Of a stretch of DNA of 44,154 bases, positions 32,421-43,247 are shown in pieces; the stretch's first letter is position 1; each line of letters begins with the position of its first letter. The stretch spans positions 1-44,154 of the forward strand of contig DATMNI010000246.1 in assembly GCA_035570275.1 (NCBI GenBank). Direction: 5' to 3'. A program made the translations under genes and the position numbers. The notes under the pieces are model-generated. The model did not search any database and was not told the DNA's origin. It saw only the letters and a list, made by a program, of their open reading frames with translations. This DNA is from DATMNI01 sp035570275 (GTDB lineage Bacteria; Acidobacteriota; Terriglobia; Bryobacterales; Bryobacteraceae).

Positions 32421-33800
32421 CTAACTCGCGACCCGGAGTGTGGCGGCTACCGCCTCGCGTAACTGCGCTACCGGGTACACATGTTCCGTCTTATGCCAGG
32501 CCAGCCCGCGTCCCTGGACCCTGGCCACCAGGAACTGATGCAATGCCGCCACGGTCGCCGCGAAGTTTACCAGGTTGCCCCACGGGATTCGCGCCGGCAC
32601 CGTAAGAGCGAACCGCCAGCCATACACCGCAGCGCTGGCCTGCATCCGCACGCCGCCTTGGATCAGCGATATGCAGAGCGTGCAGCAAAAGGCGCCGGAC
32701 ACCCAAGCCGCCAGGTGCGTGCCCAGATTCGTGGGCGCGCCGGTGCACTTGCTGAACATGTAGGACGCCAATCCGTAGAAACAAAACAGGGTGGAAACCG
32801 GTGAGAGCAGATTCCCCGCCAGCCCCTTGCGGTCCCGCCAGAACCAGTAAACCTGCCGCCAGGGTCCGTGCCAGCCGTGGTGCTGCCAACCCTGAAGCGC
32901 AATCCCCGCCACCCAGCGGCTGCGCTGCCTCACTGACGCTCGAAACCGGCGCGGAAAATACTCGCGCGTAGCCACTAACCCTACTTTCGCCAGCCCAGCT
33001 TTTGCCAACCCGGGGCCGCCGAAGCGCAGCGGCACGAAGATCTGGCGGCAGCCCTGCGCGTGCAGCAGGAAACCGGTTTCGTAGTCTTCCGTAAGGCATT
33101 CGGGGTCGAACATCTTGCCGTTGCGGCTGGCGGCGAGCCGTTCCAGAGCGGCCCGGTCAAATCCGGTCCCCACCCCATTGGCGGGCAGAAACCCGCCCAG
33201 CCGCTGCCTCACCGGGATATCCTTGCACTGGTACTCGGCGAATTCGTCGCAGTAAAGCCCGTGAGTGACGTCGGCCGGATGCGTGGGCAAGGGGAGGACC
33301 GGAATCTGAACCATCTCATAATCCCGCGAGAACCAATTGATCAGGCGCAGCGAATCGGCGTGAATCCAGTCCTCGGCATCGTGCGTCACCACCAGATCGA
33401 AGTGAACGGCCTGCTGCTCTTCGAACTCCACCATCCGGCGATAGATCCAATTGAGGCAATCGCCCTTCGAGGTGGGACCGTTGTGGGGACACCGGGCGAC
33501 ATGCACCCGGGGATGCCGGCTAGCGGCCAGGTTAACCGCCCGAACCGTCGGCAGGTCGTTCGGGTACACTCCTACAAAGATGTCGTAATTGGCGTAGCCG
33601 ATACTGGCGAGATTGTGGTCCAGCATTTCGCCGATGACTTCGCGTTCGTGCCAGAGCGGCACGAAAATGGCGATGCGCCGCTCGGGAGCAGCCTGCAGTG
33701 GGGCATCCGCAGGCCACGGAAAATGCCGCGAGCGGCTCAGGAAGTACACCAGGCTGATAAATAGATCGTCCAGTCCGCTGAGCAGGATCCAGACCACCAA
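32421..33800 (-). CDS. NfrB-like family 2 glycosyltransferase, membrane-bound
   Basis: 459 aa as called. N-terminal membrane helix ending ILLSGLDDLFISLVYF, then a GT2 catalytic domain: IAIFVPLWHEREVIGEMLDH, YDIFVGVYPNDL, DLVVTHDAEDWIHADSL (DxD-like), LTEDYETGFLLHAQG and RQRSRWVAGIALQGW (the QxxRW motif of processive enzymes), then three or so C-terminal helices. NfrB in E. coli K-12 is a c-di-GMP-linked glycosyltransferase and part of a phage N4 receptor; no c-di-GMP-binding domain is seen here. A 15-bp repeat encodes GLAKA-GLAKV in the loop before REYFPRRF. The start is doubtful: TTG at 33800 is the only usual codon, yet the frame upstream stays protein-like (FYFDTFDHWVAICLVP) until a stop near 33885. 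Confidence 0.83.
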   Translation of the reverse strand: MVVWILLSGLDDLFISLVYFLSRSRHFPWPADAPLQAAPERRIAIFVPLWHEREVIGEMLDHNLASIGYANYDIFVGVYPNDLPTVRAVNLAASRHPRVHVARCPHNGPTSKGDCLNWIYRRMVEFEEQQAVHFDLVVTHDAEDWIHADSLRLINWFSRDYEMVQIPVLPLPTHPADVTHGLYCDEFAEYQCKDIPVRQRLGGFLPANGVGTGFDRAALERLAASRNGKMFDPECLTEDYETGFLLHAQGCRQIFVPLRFGGPGLAKAGLAKVGLVATREYFPRRFRASVRQRSRWVAGIALQGWQHHGWHGPWRQVYWFWRDRKGLAGNLLSPVSTLFCFYGLASYMFSKCTGAPTNLGTHLAAWVSGAFCCTLCISLIQGGVRMQASAAVYGWRFALTVPARIPWGNLVNFAATVAALHQFLVARVQGRGLAWHKTEHVYPVAQLREAVAATLRVAS

Positions 33801-33912
33801 CGGGACCAGACAGATGGCAACCCAATGGTCGAAGGTGTCAAAATAGAAGTTCGTAAAAACACGAGTGTACGAAAAGACCCCAAACTCTCATAAACTTCTA
33901 GATTCGCCATCT

Positions 33913-35241
33913 TCACGGCCGCAGCAGGTTCAAATCGATAGCCATTGCCATGGCAAGGTAGCCTGCACGGTTGGGGTGCAGCCTGTCGCCCGGTCCGCCG
34001 GTGGTGCTGTCGGGGACGAATTCCGGCCGCAGACCGCCGGTTTTTGGGTCCAGCGTGGCCTGGTCGAAGTCGGCAACGCCGTCGAAGAGGCCGGATGTCC
34101 GGATGAATTCGTTCAGCGATTGCCGCTTCCGGTCCTCCGCCGGCGACCCGTGGGCGGCGTTGCTGCTGCCGAGCGCGGAAATCACCGTGGCCCCAATTAT
34201 CTTCACGCCGGGCAGCCGCGCCCGAATCCGGCCGGCGACATCCTTCATGCCGGCCTCCACCGCCTCCACTTCGGCATCGGCGTTCCGGCTGAAATCGTTG
34301 ATGCCTTCCAGCCAGATGACGGCCGAGACGCCCGACAGGCTGAGCACGTCCCTCTCCAGACGTTGCCGCGCCGCGGGCCCGCCCGCAAACGGCTTCTGCG
34401 GCGAATACTCCGCCGGTCCAATCACCTGATTGCCGCCGATCCCGGCATTCACCACCACCACGCGATTGCCGTACACCCGATGCAGCCGCCGCGCGAGCGC
34501 ATTCGGCCAGCGGTCGTCCCCGTTCAGCGTGGATGCAGTGCCATCGGTAATGGAGTCGCCAAAGGCCACCACCACCCGCGTTGCGGCCGGCGCCATGACA
34601 TCCACCGCGTCCAGAAAATACCAGGAGGTGGTGCTGAACGGAAAGGCCGATTCGTCCTCGGACTGACCCTTCGAACCGGCGCTGGGAGCTGTAACATATG
34701 ACGTGGTCAATGCCTTGGCATGCCATGTCATGGGGCCGCTCTCGCCGCCTTGTGGCGAAGCCCCGATGTGAAAACTGACGGCGAGTTTGCGGCCCGCCAA
34801 TTCGGCCTGCACCGGAGTGCGCACGAAGGGCAGCGCCACCGCATCGCTCCACACCGAGTCCCCAGCGGCAACTGTGACACCCGGTTTGCCGCCAAAACGA
34901 ACTGGTTGATTAGTGCCGGCCACCACCGCGGCCGCGCTCCACTGCAAGCCGGCGAAGACGCCTTCAAACGTCACTGGCCTGGTCCCGAAGGCATTCGAGA
35001 AGCGCAACCGGATGCGCCCGCCCCAAAGGTCCGGCTGCACGATCAAGCGAAAGGTCTGGTCGCGCGCGCCGGTTTCGGGAGTTGGAAACGCCAGCCGCAG
35101 ATCGGGTTGGGCGGACGCATTCCCCGACGGATACGGCCCGTGCATGGAAGCGGTCCAGGTAGTGACCCATTTCTGGTTCGGCTGCGCATGGGCGGGAAGG
35201 CAGAGGAACGCCAGTGCAATCGGAAGGCAGTGGGCTCGCAT
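33913..35241 (-). CDS. Secreted SGNH/GDSL-family hydrolase (esterase)
   Basis: 442 aa with signal peptide (MRAHCLPIALAFLCLPAHA). The first ~200 residues are a beta-rich accessory region (WVTTWTASMHG, FRLIVQPDLWGGRIRLRFSN). The catalytic domain shows block I VVAFGDSITDG with the nucleophile Ser230, block II NAGIGGNQV, block III WLEGINDFS and block V DRLHPNRAGY with the Asp/His pair. Such enzymes are often acetylesterases acting on polysaccharides or lipases; the substrate is not determined. Length is normal for the two-domain form. Confidence 0.9.
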   Translation of the reverse strand: MRAHCLPIALAFLCLPAHAQPNQKWVTTWTASMHGPYPSGNASAQPDLRLAFPTPETGARDQTFRLIVQPDLWGGRIRLRFSNAFGTRPVTFEGVFAGLQWSAAAVVAGTNQPVRFGGKPGVTVAAGDSVWSDAVALPFVRTPVQAELAGRKLAVSFHIGASPQGGESGPMTWHAKALTTSYVTAPSAGSKGQSEDESAFPFSTTSWYFLDAVDVMAPAATRVVVAFGDSITDGTASTLNGDDRWPNALARRLHRVYGNRVVVVNAGIGGNQVIGPAEYSPQKPFAGGPAARQRLERDVLSLSGVSAVIWLEGINDFSRNADAEVEAVEAGMKDVAGRIRARLPGVKIIGATVISALGSSNAAHGSPAEDRKRQSLNEFIRTSGLFDGVADFDQATLDPKTGGLRPEFVPDSTTGGPGDRLHPNRAGYLAMAMAIDLNLLRP

Positions 35242-35329
35242 GGCTAATCGAATCTCTACTCACACTGTACACTCTTAGCGAGGTTGCACCGAGATCAGCC
35301 CCGATGGCGTCCCTTGGTCACGGTGGGAC

Positions 35330-35627
35330 TTGTGTCATTCGTACTGCCTTCTGGCACGTGGAGATGGGACTGATGGTGGGAGTTCCCGTACACCACGACG
35401 ACACGGTTACAGAGGTCGCTTTCAGTCCTGATGCCGGCCTAGTTGCCTCACGTAGCCGGGACAAGACGGTTAAGATGTGGTCAACGACCACGTGGATGAC
35501 CGTCCAGACGCTATTTCATCAAGACGAGGTTTGGGGCTCCGATAGCACTTTGGCAGTTAGCCATGACGGACTGAGTCTCGCCGTATGTACGAGCGGGGGT
35601 GCCAGGTTACAACCAATGCAGCACTGA
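35330..35627 (+). pseudogene. WD40-repeat remnant
   Basis: The frame reads FWHVEMGLMVGVPVHHDDTV, then TEVAFSPDAGLVASRSRDKT and VKMWSTTTWMTVQTLFHQDE, then LAVSHDGLSLAVCTSGG: one full WD40 blade and parts of two more. Real WD40 propellers need about seven blades (roughly 300 residues); here only 90 or so remain, with no sensible start. The upstream part of the frame (from 35214) overlaps the SGNH gene and is not homologous. Taken as a decayed fragment of a larger WD40 protein. Confidence 0.6.
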
Positions 35628-35737
35628 TATGCCGAAACGTCGAAACCTCGCGCATCGGGATTCGGCAGTCGGTGGAGCCGCTTATGCTAATCTACTGACG
35701 TGACAGGGAAAAAGGCACGGGTCCCGGGCGCTCGATC

Positions 35738-35751
35738 AGGGTGATCACCCT
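35738..35751. promoter_or_regulatory. 14-bp perfect palindrome, candidate operator of the antitoxin gene
   Basis: AGGGTGATCACCCT, 20 bases before the antitoxin start codon at 35772. Type II antitoxins commonly bind palindromes in this position to repress their own operon. Binding is inferred only from position and symmetry. Confidence 0.5.
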
Positions 35752-35771
35752 AACCCAAGAAGGTGATTTGT

Positions 35772-36110
35772 ATGACCATCAACATCACGCCCGCAGACGA
35801 AAAGATCATCCAGGAGAAGCTTCGCACCGGTGGGTTCGGCAGCGTCGACGAAGTGATCCATCGCGCGCTGCTGTCATTGGCAACTCCTGAAACCCCGCCC
35901 CTGCCGACCAGGCCTCGCCGCAACCTGGTCGATGTTCTCAGTGAACCACCCTTTGCCGGGTCGGAGCTGAATCTGGAGGCCGCTCGACCTGTGAGGGGTC
36001 TTCTGGTCGGTACCATACCAACGTCCTCTCTGAGTTTTCGCGGAGAGGAGCGCCGGATCAGCGAGTTAAGAATTGGTTCGAAGCCGCCGTTCCCGGTTCT
36101 CTTTACGTGA
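35772..36110 (+). CDS. VapB/ParD-like antitoxin running into the broken toxin gene
   Basis: 112 aa from the ATG at 35772 (MTINITPADEKIIQEKLRTG), with a Shine-Dalgarno AAGGTGA just upstream. The first ~35 residues have the ribbon-helix-helix antitoxin pattern (short N-terminal strand, then SVDEVIHRALLSL). Residues 50-70 (RRNLVDVLSEPPFAGSELNL) resemble the toxin-binding tail of VapB proteins. From about residue 74 the frame passes into the toxin gene start (GTG at 35991) with no stop of its own. The last ~40 residues (VRGLLVGTIPTSSLSF onward) are thus toxin DNA read in the wrong frame. The antitoxin end appears damaged; whether the chimeric product works is unknown. Confidence 0.65.
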   Translation: MTINITPADEKIIQEKLRTGGFGSVDEVIHRALLSLATPETPPLPTRPRRNLVDVLSEPPFAGSELNLEAARPVRGLLVGTIPTSSLSFRGEERRISELRIGSKPPFPVLFT

Positions 36111-36427
36111 GCGTGCTGACCCTGGCGGAAATCCGCCGAAGCATTGAGCTTCTTCCCCCGAGCAGGCGGCGTGACCAATTGGAGAAGTGGCTGGAGAATG
36201 ATTTGCTGGAATCGTTTGACGGGCCGAACGTGCTTCCCGTAACCAAAGCTATCGGCGACCGCTGGGCGGCGCTTTCAGCGCGGGCGCAGGAGAAAGGAAT
36301 CCAGCCGTCCGTCATCGACGGACTGGTCGCTGCGACTGCTCTCGAGCACGACCTCACATTGGTCACGCGCAATGTGAAGGACTTTGAACATCTCGGAGTC
36401 GCCCTCTTCAACCCTTGGGAGTCGTGA
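35991..36427 (+). pseudogene. VapC-like PIN-domain toxin disrupted by an apparent 8-bp insertion
   Basis: Reading from the GTG at 35991 gives MRGLL, then the frame is lost. Downstream, in another frame from 36014, it continues TNVLSEFSRRGAPDQRVKNW, then FEAAVPGSLYVSVLTLAEIR and so on to PWES at 36427. Removing 36007-36014 (TCGGTACC) rejoins both parts as MRGLLDTNVLSEF, restoring the first catalytic Asp of the PIN domain (LLDTNV) and a 142-aa protein, the normal VapC length. The other PIN acidic motifs are present (LTLAEIRRSIE, GLVAATALEHDL, TRNVKDF). As it stands no full toxin can be made. A product started internally at 36107 would lack the first Asp. Confidence 0.8.
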
Positions 36428-36530
36428 CGGAACTCCCGTTACAGTGCATCCCAAAGCCAGTCAAGCGCGCCAGCACAGGCCAGGAGGCCCGTGCCACGTT
36501 TTCATCTATGATACTCTGAAATTTCCACGT

Positions 36531-37373
36531 GTGCCAGCGCGTGTCAGTGAAGCTCTCGTTCTGCGTACTTACCCGCTGAAGGAGGCTGACCTCGTCGTCA
36601 GCTTTCTCACCAGGGATCAGGGTAAGTTGCGGGGCGTGGCCAAGCGGGCGCGCCGTCCGAAGAGCGCTTTCGGCGCGGGGCTGGAGCGGTTATCGCACGT
36701 GCGGATGGCGTATTTCCAGCGCGAAACCCGCGAACTGGTGAACCTGGATTCCTGCGAACTGATTCGATCCCAATTCGGGTTGGTCTCCGATTACCAGGCC
36801 AGTGTCGCGCTGGATTACTTCGCGGAAGTGGCTGAGCAGTTGCTTCCTTCCGGGGAGGCGAACGACAGGTTTTTTCGGCTCCTGCTGGCCGTGTTGGATT
36901 CGCTGCAGCCGGCAGGCGCGGGGCCGGTGGCTGGCGCGGGGATTATTTCGGAGCCGCAACCGTCAGGGAGCGGAGTTGCGGCGAGTATGGACGCCGCGGG
37001 CAGAGTTTGGCGCGCCGTGACCTATTTTTCGTTGTGGTCGGTGCGGCTTTCGGGAATGCTGCCGGAGTTGCACGTTTGTCTCGGGTGCGGCGCCATGCTG
37101 GATCATCCGGAACGGGCTTTTTTCAGCCGCGGTCGGTCCGGTCTGGTATGCGGCCATTGCCGCTCTGGCCCTGGGTCGGCAGGGGGCAACAGTTGGGAAT
37201 TGAGCGCGGAGTCCCGGGGGATCGCCGCTGAAATGCTGCGGTTGCCGGTGGCTGGGCTTTCGAAGACAGCTTGGAGCCAGACCACGGCCGCGGATCTGCG
37301 GCGCTTTCTGGTGCAGCAGATCGAGCAGCACGTGGAGCGCCGCCTCATTACGGCGCCGATGTTGGAAGTGTAG
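36531..37373 (+). CDS. recO: DNA repair protein RecO
   Basis: 280 aa from the GTG at 36531 (VPARVSEALVLRTYPLKEAD); the frame upstream to 36384 overlaps the toxin remnant and is not used. Acts in RecF-pathway recombination, loading RecA on SSB-coated DNA. N-terminal OB fold (about 1-80: ADLVVSFLTRDQGKLRGVAK-RARRP), helical C-terminal part with a zinc finger (CLGC about residue 183 and CGHC about 207). Between about residues 120 and 150 there is a Gly/Ala/Pro-rich insertion (PAGAGPVAGAG) that lengthens the protein beyond the usual ~245 aa. A TATGAT hexamer at 36507-36512 could be a -10 element. It is followed by glyQ after 46 nt, probably in one operon. Confidence 0.9.
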   Translation: MPARVSEALVLRTYPLKEADLVVSFLTRDQGKLRGVAKRARRPKSAFGAGLERLSHVRMAYFQRETRELVNLDSCELIRSQFGLVSDYQASVALDYFAEVAEQLLPSGEANDRFFRLLLAVLDSLQPAGAGPVAGAGIISEPQPSGSGVAASMDAAGRVWRAVTYFSLWSVRLSGMLPELHVCLGCGAMLDHPERAFFSRGRSGLVCGHCRSGPGSAGGNSWELSAESRGIAAEMLRLPVAGLSKTAWSQTTAADLRRFLVQQIEQHVERRLITAPMLEV

Positions 37374-37419
37374 GCCGGCCAGCCCGAACCGGGTAGTTGC
37401 CGGCCCGGATAGTTGAACG

Positions 37420-38331
37420 ATGCAATCTTTTCAAGAAATCATCCTCAAGCTGAAACAATACTGGGCCGAACGAGGCTGCGTCATTCAGGAACCATACGAT
37501 ATTGAAGTGGGCGCCGGCACCATGTGCCCGGAAACCTTCCTGCGCGTGCTGGGGCCACGCCCCTACCGCGTAGCCTACGTCCAGCCCAGCCGCCGGCCGG
37601 CCGATGGGCGCTACGGCGATAATCCCAACCGCCTCTACAAGCATTCGCAGCTTCAGGTGATCCTGAAACCGGCGCCGCCCGACGTCATCGAGCAGTATCT
37701 GGGCAGCCTGGAAGCCATCGGTATCGACCTGCGCCAGCACGATCTCAAACTCGAAGAGGACAACTGGGAAGCCCCCACCCTGGGCGCCTGGGGAATGGGC
37801 TGGCAGGTGATGCTGGACGGCCTGGAGATTTCGCAGTTTACCTACTTCCAGCAATGCGGCGGCATTGACCTGGATGTGGTTCCGGCCGAACTGACCTACG
37901 GGCTGGAGCGCCTCACCGCGTTCCTGCAGGTGAAAGACAGCGTCTACGATATCGAGTGGGCGCCCGGCTTCAGCTACGGCGACGTCCGGTACCAAGACGA
38001 GTTGCAGTACTCGGTTTACAATTTCGAAATGGCCGACGTCCCCACACTGTGGAAACTTTTCGACCTGCATGAAGGCGAGGCCACGCGGCTGGTGAAGATG
38101 TATGACCCGAAATCTCCTGGGAAACAGCGCTTCCCGCTGCTGCCAACCTACGACCAGGTGCTCAAGTGCTCCAACATCTTTAATACGCTGGATGCGCGTG
38201 GGGCTATCAGCGTGACCGAACGCGTCGGCGTGATCCAGCGGGTGCGGAAAATGGCGGTGGCGGTGGCGCATGCCTGGGCAGATCAGCAAGCCGATCGGCA
38301 ACCGGACGCCCCGGCGGAGGCCGGCCAATGA
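37420..38331 (+). CDS. glyQ: Glycyl-tRNA synthetase alpha subunit
   Basis: 303 aa. Catalytic subunit of the bacterial alpha2beta2 glycyl-tRNA synthetase, which charges tRNA-Gly with glycine. Start MQSFQEIILKLKQYWAERGC is that of the family. Class II motifs: MCPETFLRVLGPRPYRVAYV-QPSRRP (motif 2 region), QVILKPAPPDVIEQYLGSL, EEDNWEAPTLGAWGMGWQVM and GGIDLDVVPAELTYGLERL (motif 3 area). Length is normal (about 300 aa). Its stop overlaps the glyS start (ATGA), giving tight coupling. Confidence 0.97.
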   Translation: MQSFQEIILKLKQYWAERGCVIQEPYDIEVGAGTMCPETFLRVLGPRPYRVAYVQPSRRPADGRYGDNPNRLYKHSQLQVILKPAPPDVIEQYLGSLEAIGIDLRQHDLKLEEDNWEAPTLGAWGMGWQVMLDGLEISQFTYFQQCGGIDLDVVPAELTYGLERLTAFLQVKDSVYDIEWAPGFSYGDVRYQDELQYSVYNFEMADVPTLWKLFDLHEGEATRLVKMYDPKSPGKQRFPLLPTYDQVLKCSNIFNTLDARGAISVTERVGVIQRVRKMAVAVAHAWADQQADRQPDAPAEAGQ

Positions 38332-40436
38332 AACCAGCTATCGTCGAAACCCCCGGCCTCGACAGCCCCGGCATCGAAGACATCTCCATCCTGGAAGCCG
38401 GCCCGGCCCTGGAAGACACCATCGAGCCAGTCACCGCCGAGCCCCCGACAGTCACTCAGATGGAACGGCATATCGCCGTAGACGTCATCGACACCAGCGG
38501 CCTGGCAAACCGATTCCTGCTCGAAATCGGGACCGAGGAGATCCCCGATTGGATGATCCCCACGGCGCTGGAAAACCTGCGCCTGCTTTTTGAGAAACTG
38601 GCTCTCCCTCACGATTCGGTCCGCCTTGACGCCACGCCGCGCCGGCTGGTGCTGCGCGCCGACGGTCTGCCGCTGCGCCTGCCCGATCGCCAGGAGCGCG
38701 TGCAGGGTCCCGCGAAATCCGCACCCGCGCAGGCCGTGGCCGGATTCGCACGCAAGCAGGGCGTGCTGCCGGATGACCTCATCCTTGAGGTCACCGCGAA
38801 GGGCGAGTATTACACCTATCTGAAGAAGGTGCCCGGCCGGTCCAGCAAGGATATCCTGGCCGAAGCGCTGCCCGGCCTGATCCTCAACATCTATTTCCCG
38901 AAGACCATGTACTGGACGGGCAAGGGCGGCCCGCGCTTCATCCGCCCCATCCGCTGGATAGTGGCCCTGCTGGGCGAAGAGATCATCCCCTTTACACTGG
39001 CCGGAGTGCGCAGTGGCGCGCTGACGGCCGGCCATCGCCGCCTGGGCGGGCGCGAAATCGCCATCACCTGCAGCGACTACGAACAGCGTCTGCGCGACCA
39101 CTACGTCATCCTTTCCGCCGAAGACCGACGCCAGAAGATTGTGAGCCGTATGGCGGGCACCCGGATCAAGCGCGACGATGCGCTGCTGGAGACCCTGGTT
39201 TATCTCACCGAGTGGCCCCAGCCCATTGTCGGGAACTTCGACCCGCAGTTCCTGGAACTGCCCGAAGAGGTGCTGATTACCGTGATGCGGCATCACCAGA
39301 AGTATTTTTCGGTGCAGGACGCGTCCGGCAAACTGGCGCCCCAATTCGTGGCGATCATGAATACGGAGAGCGACCCGGAGGGCTTTATCCGCCGCGGCAA
39401 CGAACGCGTGCTGCGAGCCCGATTCACCGACGCGCGCTTCTTCTGGGACTCGGACCAGAAGAAAAAGCTGGCCGATCGCAAGCAAGATCTGGCTCACGTC
39501 ACCTTCCAGGCCAAGCTGGGCTCCTATCTGGAAAAGACCGGGCGCATGATGACGCTCGCCCGCGAGTTGGGCGGCGATAACCACGCCATGCGCGCGGCCG
39601 AGCTTTCCAAGTGCGACCTCACCACGGACCTGGTGAAGGAGTTTACCGAACTGCAGGGAGTGGTGGGCGGCCTCTATGCCCGCCACCAGGGCGAGCCGGC
39701 GGCGGTGTGGCAATCCGTTTACGACCACTACAAACCGGAGAGCATGGAAGACACAATTCCACGCCACCGGACCGGGCAACTGGTGGCGCTGGCCGACAAG
39801 CTGGATACTCTGCGCGGCTGCTTCGGCGTGGGTATGAATCCCTCCGGATCGCGCGACCCGTTCGGGCTGAGGCGCGCCGCCCAAGGCGTGGTGAAGATTC
39901 TGGTGGAAGGGCGCATCGAGCTGCCGTTGCTCGACCTGCTGGAAGGCAACCAGGAATTGATTGCGTTCTTCGAGGGCCGGGCGCGCTTCTACTTCCGCGA
40001 CCATCGGGGCTTCAAATATGACGAAGTTGCCGCCGCCATGGCCGCCGGCCGGAGCAACCTGGTGGACCTGGAGGCTCGTCTGGTGCGCATCCAAAACCTG
40101 CGGCCCACGCCGGATTTCGAACCGCTGGCCGCCAGTTTCAAACGCATCCGCAATATTCTGGAGCAGGCCGGGTTCGCCGGCGGAGGAGCCATCGACGCGT
40201 CGCTGCTAGAAGCCGGCCCGGAAAAGGATCTGTACGACGAGTTCCAGCGAACGGCCGGCCAGCCCATCGAATCGGTAATCTCGAAGCTGCGCCCGAGAGT
40301 CGATCTCTTTTTCGACAAGGTGCTGGTGAATACGCCGGACGCAGCGGTCCGGCAAAACCGTTTGACGCTGCTGAATACGCTATTGAAGGAGTTTTCCAAC
40401 ATAGCGGACTTTTCTGAAATCGTTACCAATTCATAG
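38328..40436 (+). CDS. glyS: Glycyl-tRNA synthetase beta subunit with N-terminal extension
   Basis: 702 aa. Beta subunit, needed for tRNA binding. The family core begins only at about residue 62 (RFLLEIGTEEIPDWMIPTAL). Further matches are ATPRRLVLRADGLPLR, KTMYWTGKGGPRFIRPIRWI-VALL, LPEEVLITVMRHHQKYFSV and RADARFFWDSD-like RARFTDARFFWDSDQ; the C-terminal DALR-type anticodon region follows. The first ~60 residues are acidic, Pro/Glu/Thr-rich and probably disordered; they are not part of the usual beta subunit. The start is set by the ATGA overlap with glyQ. Internal starts such as Met45 (MERHIAVDV) are possible and would shorten the extension. Confidence 0.95.
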   Translation: MKPAIVETPGLDSPGIEDISILEAGPALEDTIEPVTAEPPTVTQMERHIAVDVIDTSGLANRFLLEIGTEEIPDWMIPTALENLRLLFEKLALPHDSVRLDATPRRLVLRADGLPLRLPDRQERVQGPAKSAPAQAVAGFARKQGVLPDDLILEVTAKGEYYTYLKKVPGRSSKDILAEALPGLILNIYFPKTMYWTGKGGPRFIRPIRWIVALLGEEIIPFTLAGVRSGALTAGHRRLGGREIAITCSDYEQRLRDHYVILSAEDRRQKIVSRMAGTRIKRDDALLETLVYLTEWPQPIVGNFDPQFLELPEEVLITVMRHHQKYFSVQDASGKLAPQFVAIMNTESDPEGFIRRGNERVLRARFTDARFFWDSDQKKKLADRKQDLAHVTFQAKLGSYLEKTGRMMTLARELGGDNHAMRAAELSKCDLTTDLVKEFTELQGVVGGLYARHQGEPAAVWQSVYDHYKPESMEDTIPRHRTGQLVALADKLDTLRGCFGVGMNPSGSRDPFGLRRAAQGVVKILVEGRIELPLLDLLEGNQELIAFFEGRARFYFRDHRGFKYDEVAAAMAAGRSNLVDLEARLVRIQNLRPTPDFEPLAASFKRIRNILEQAGFAGGGAIDASLLEAGPEKDLYDEFQRTAGQPIESVISKLRPRVDLFFDKVLVNTPDAAVRQNRLTLLNTLLKEFSNIADFSEIVTNS

Positions 40437-40445
40437 GAGCAAAGC

Positions 40446-43190
<2,745 letters not shown>

Positions 43191-43247
43191 ACTACGCCGT
43201 AAAAGGGGGCGGGTGGGCGGCGAAAACGGCCGTCCACCCTAATGCTT

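Noticed and set aside
38283..40094. 603-codon minus-strand frame opposite glyS
   Set aside because: Antisense shadow of a well-supported gene; His/Gln-rich without family motifs. The same applies to the long antisense frames opposite glyQ (37348-38328) and ppdK (40431-41762, 42018-43067).
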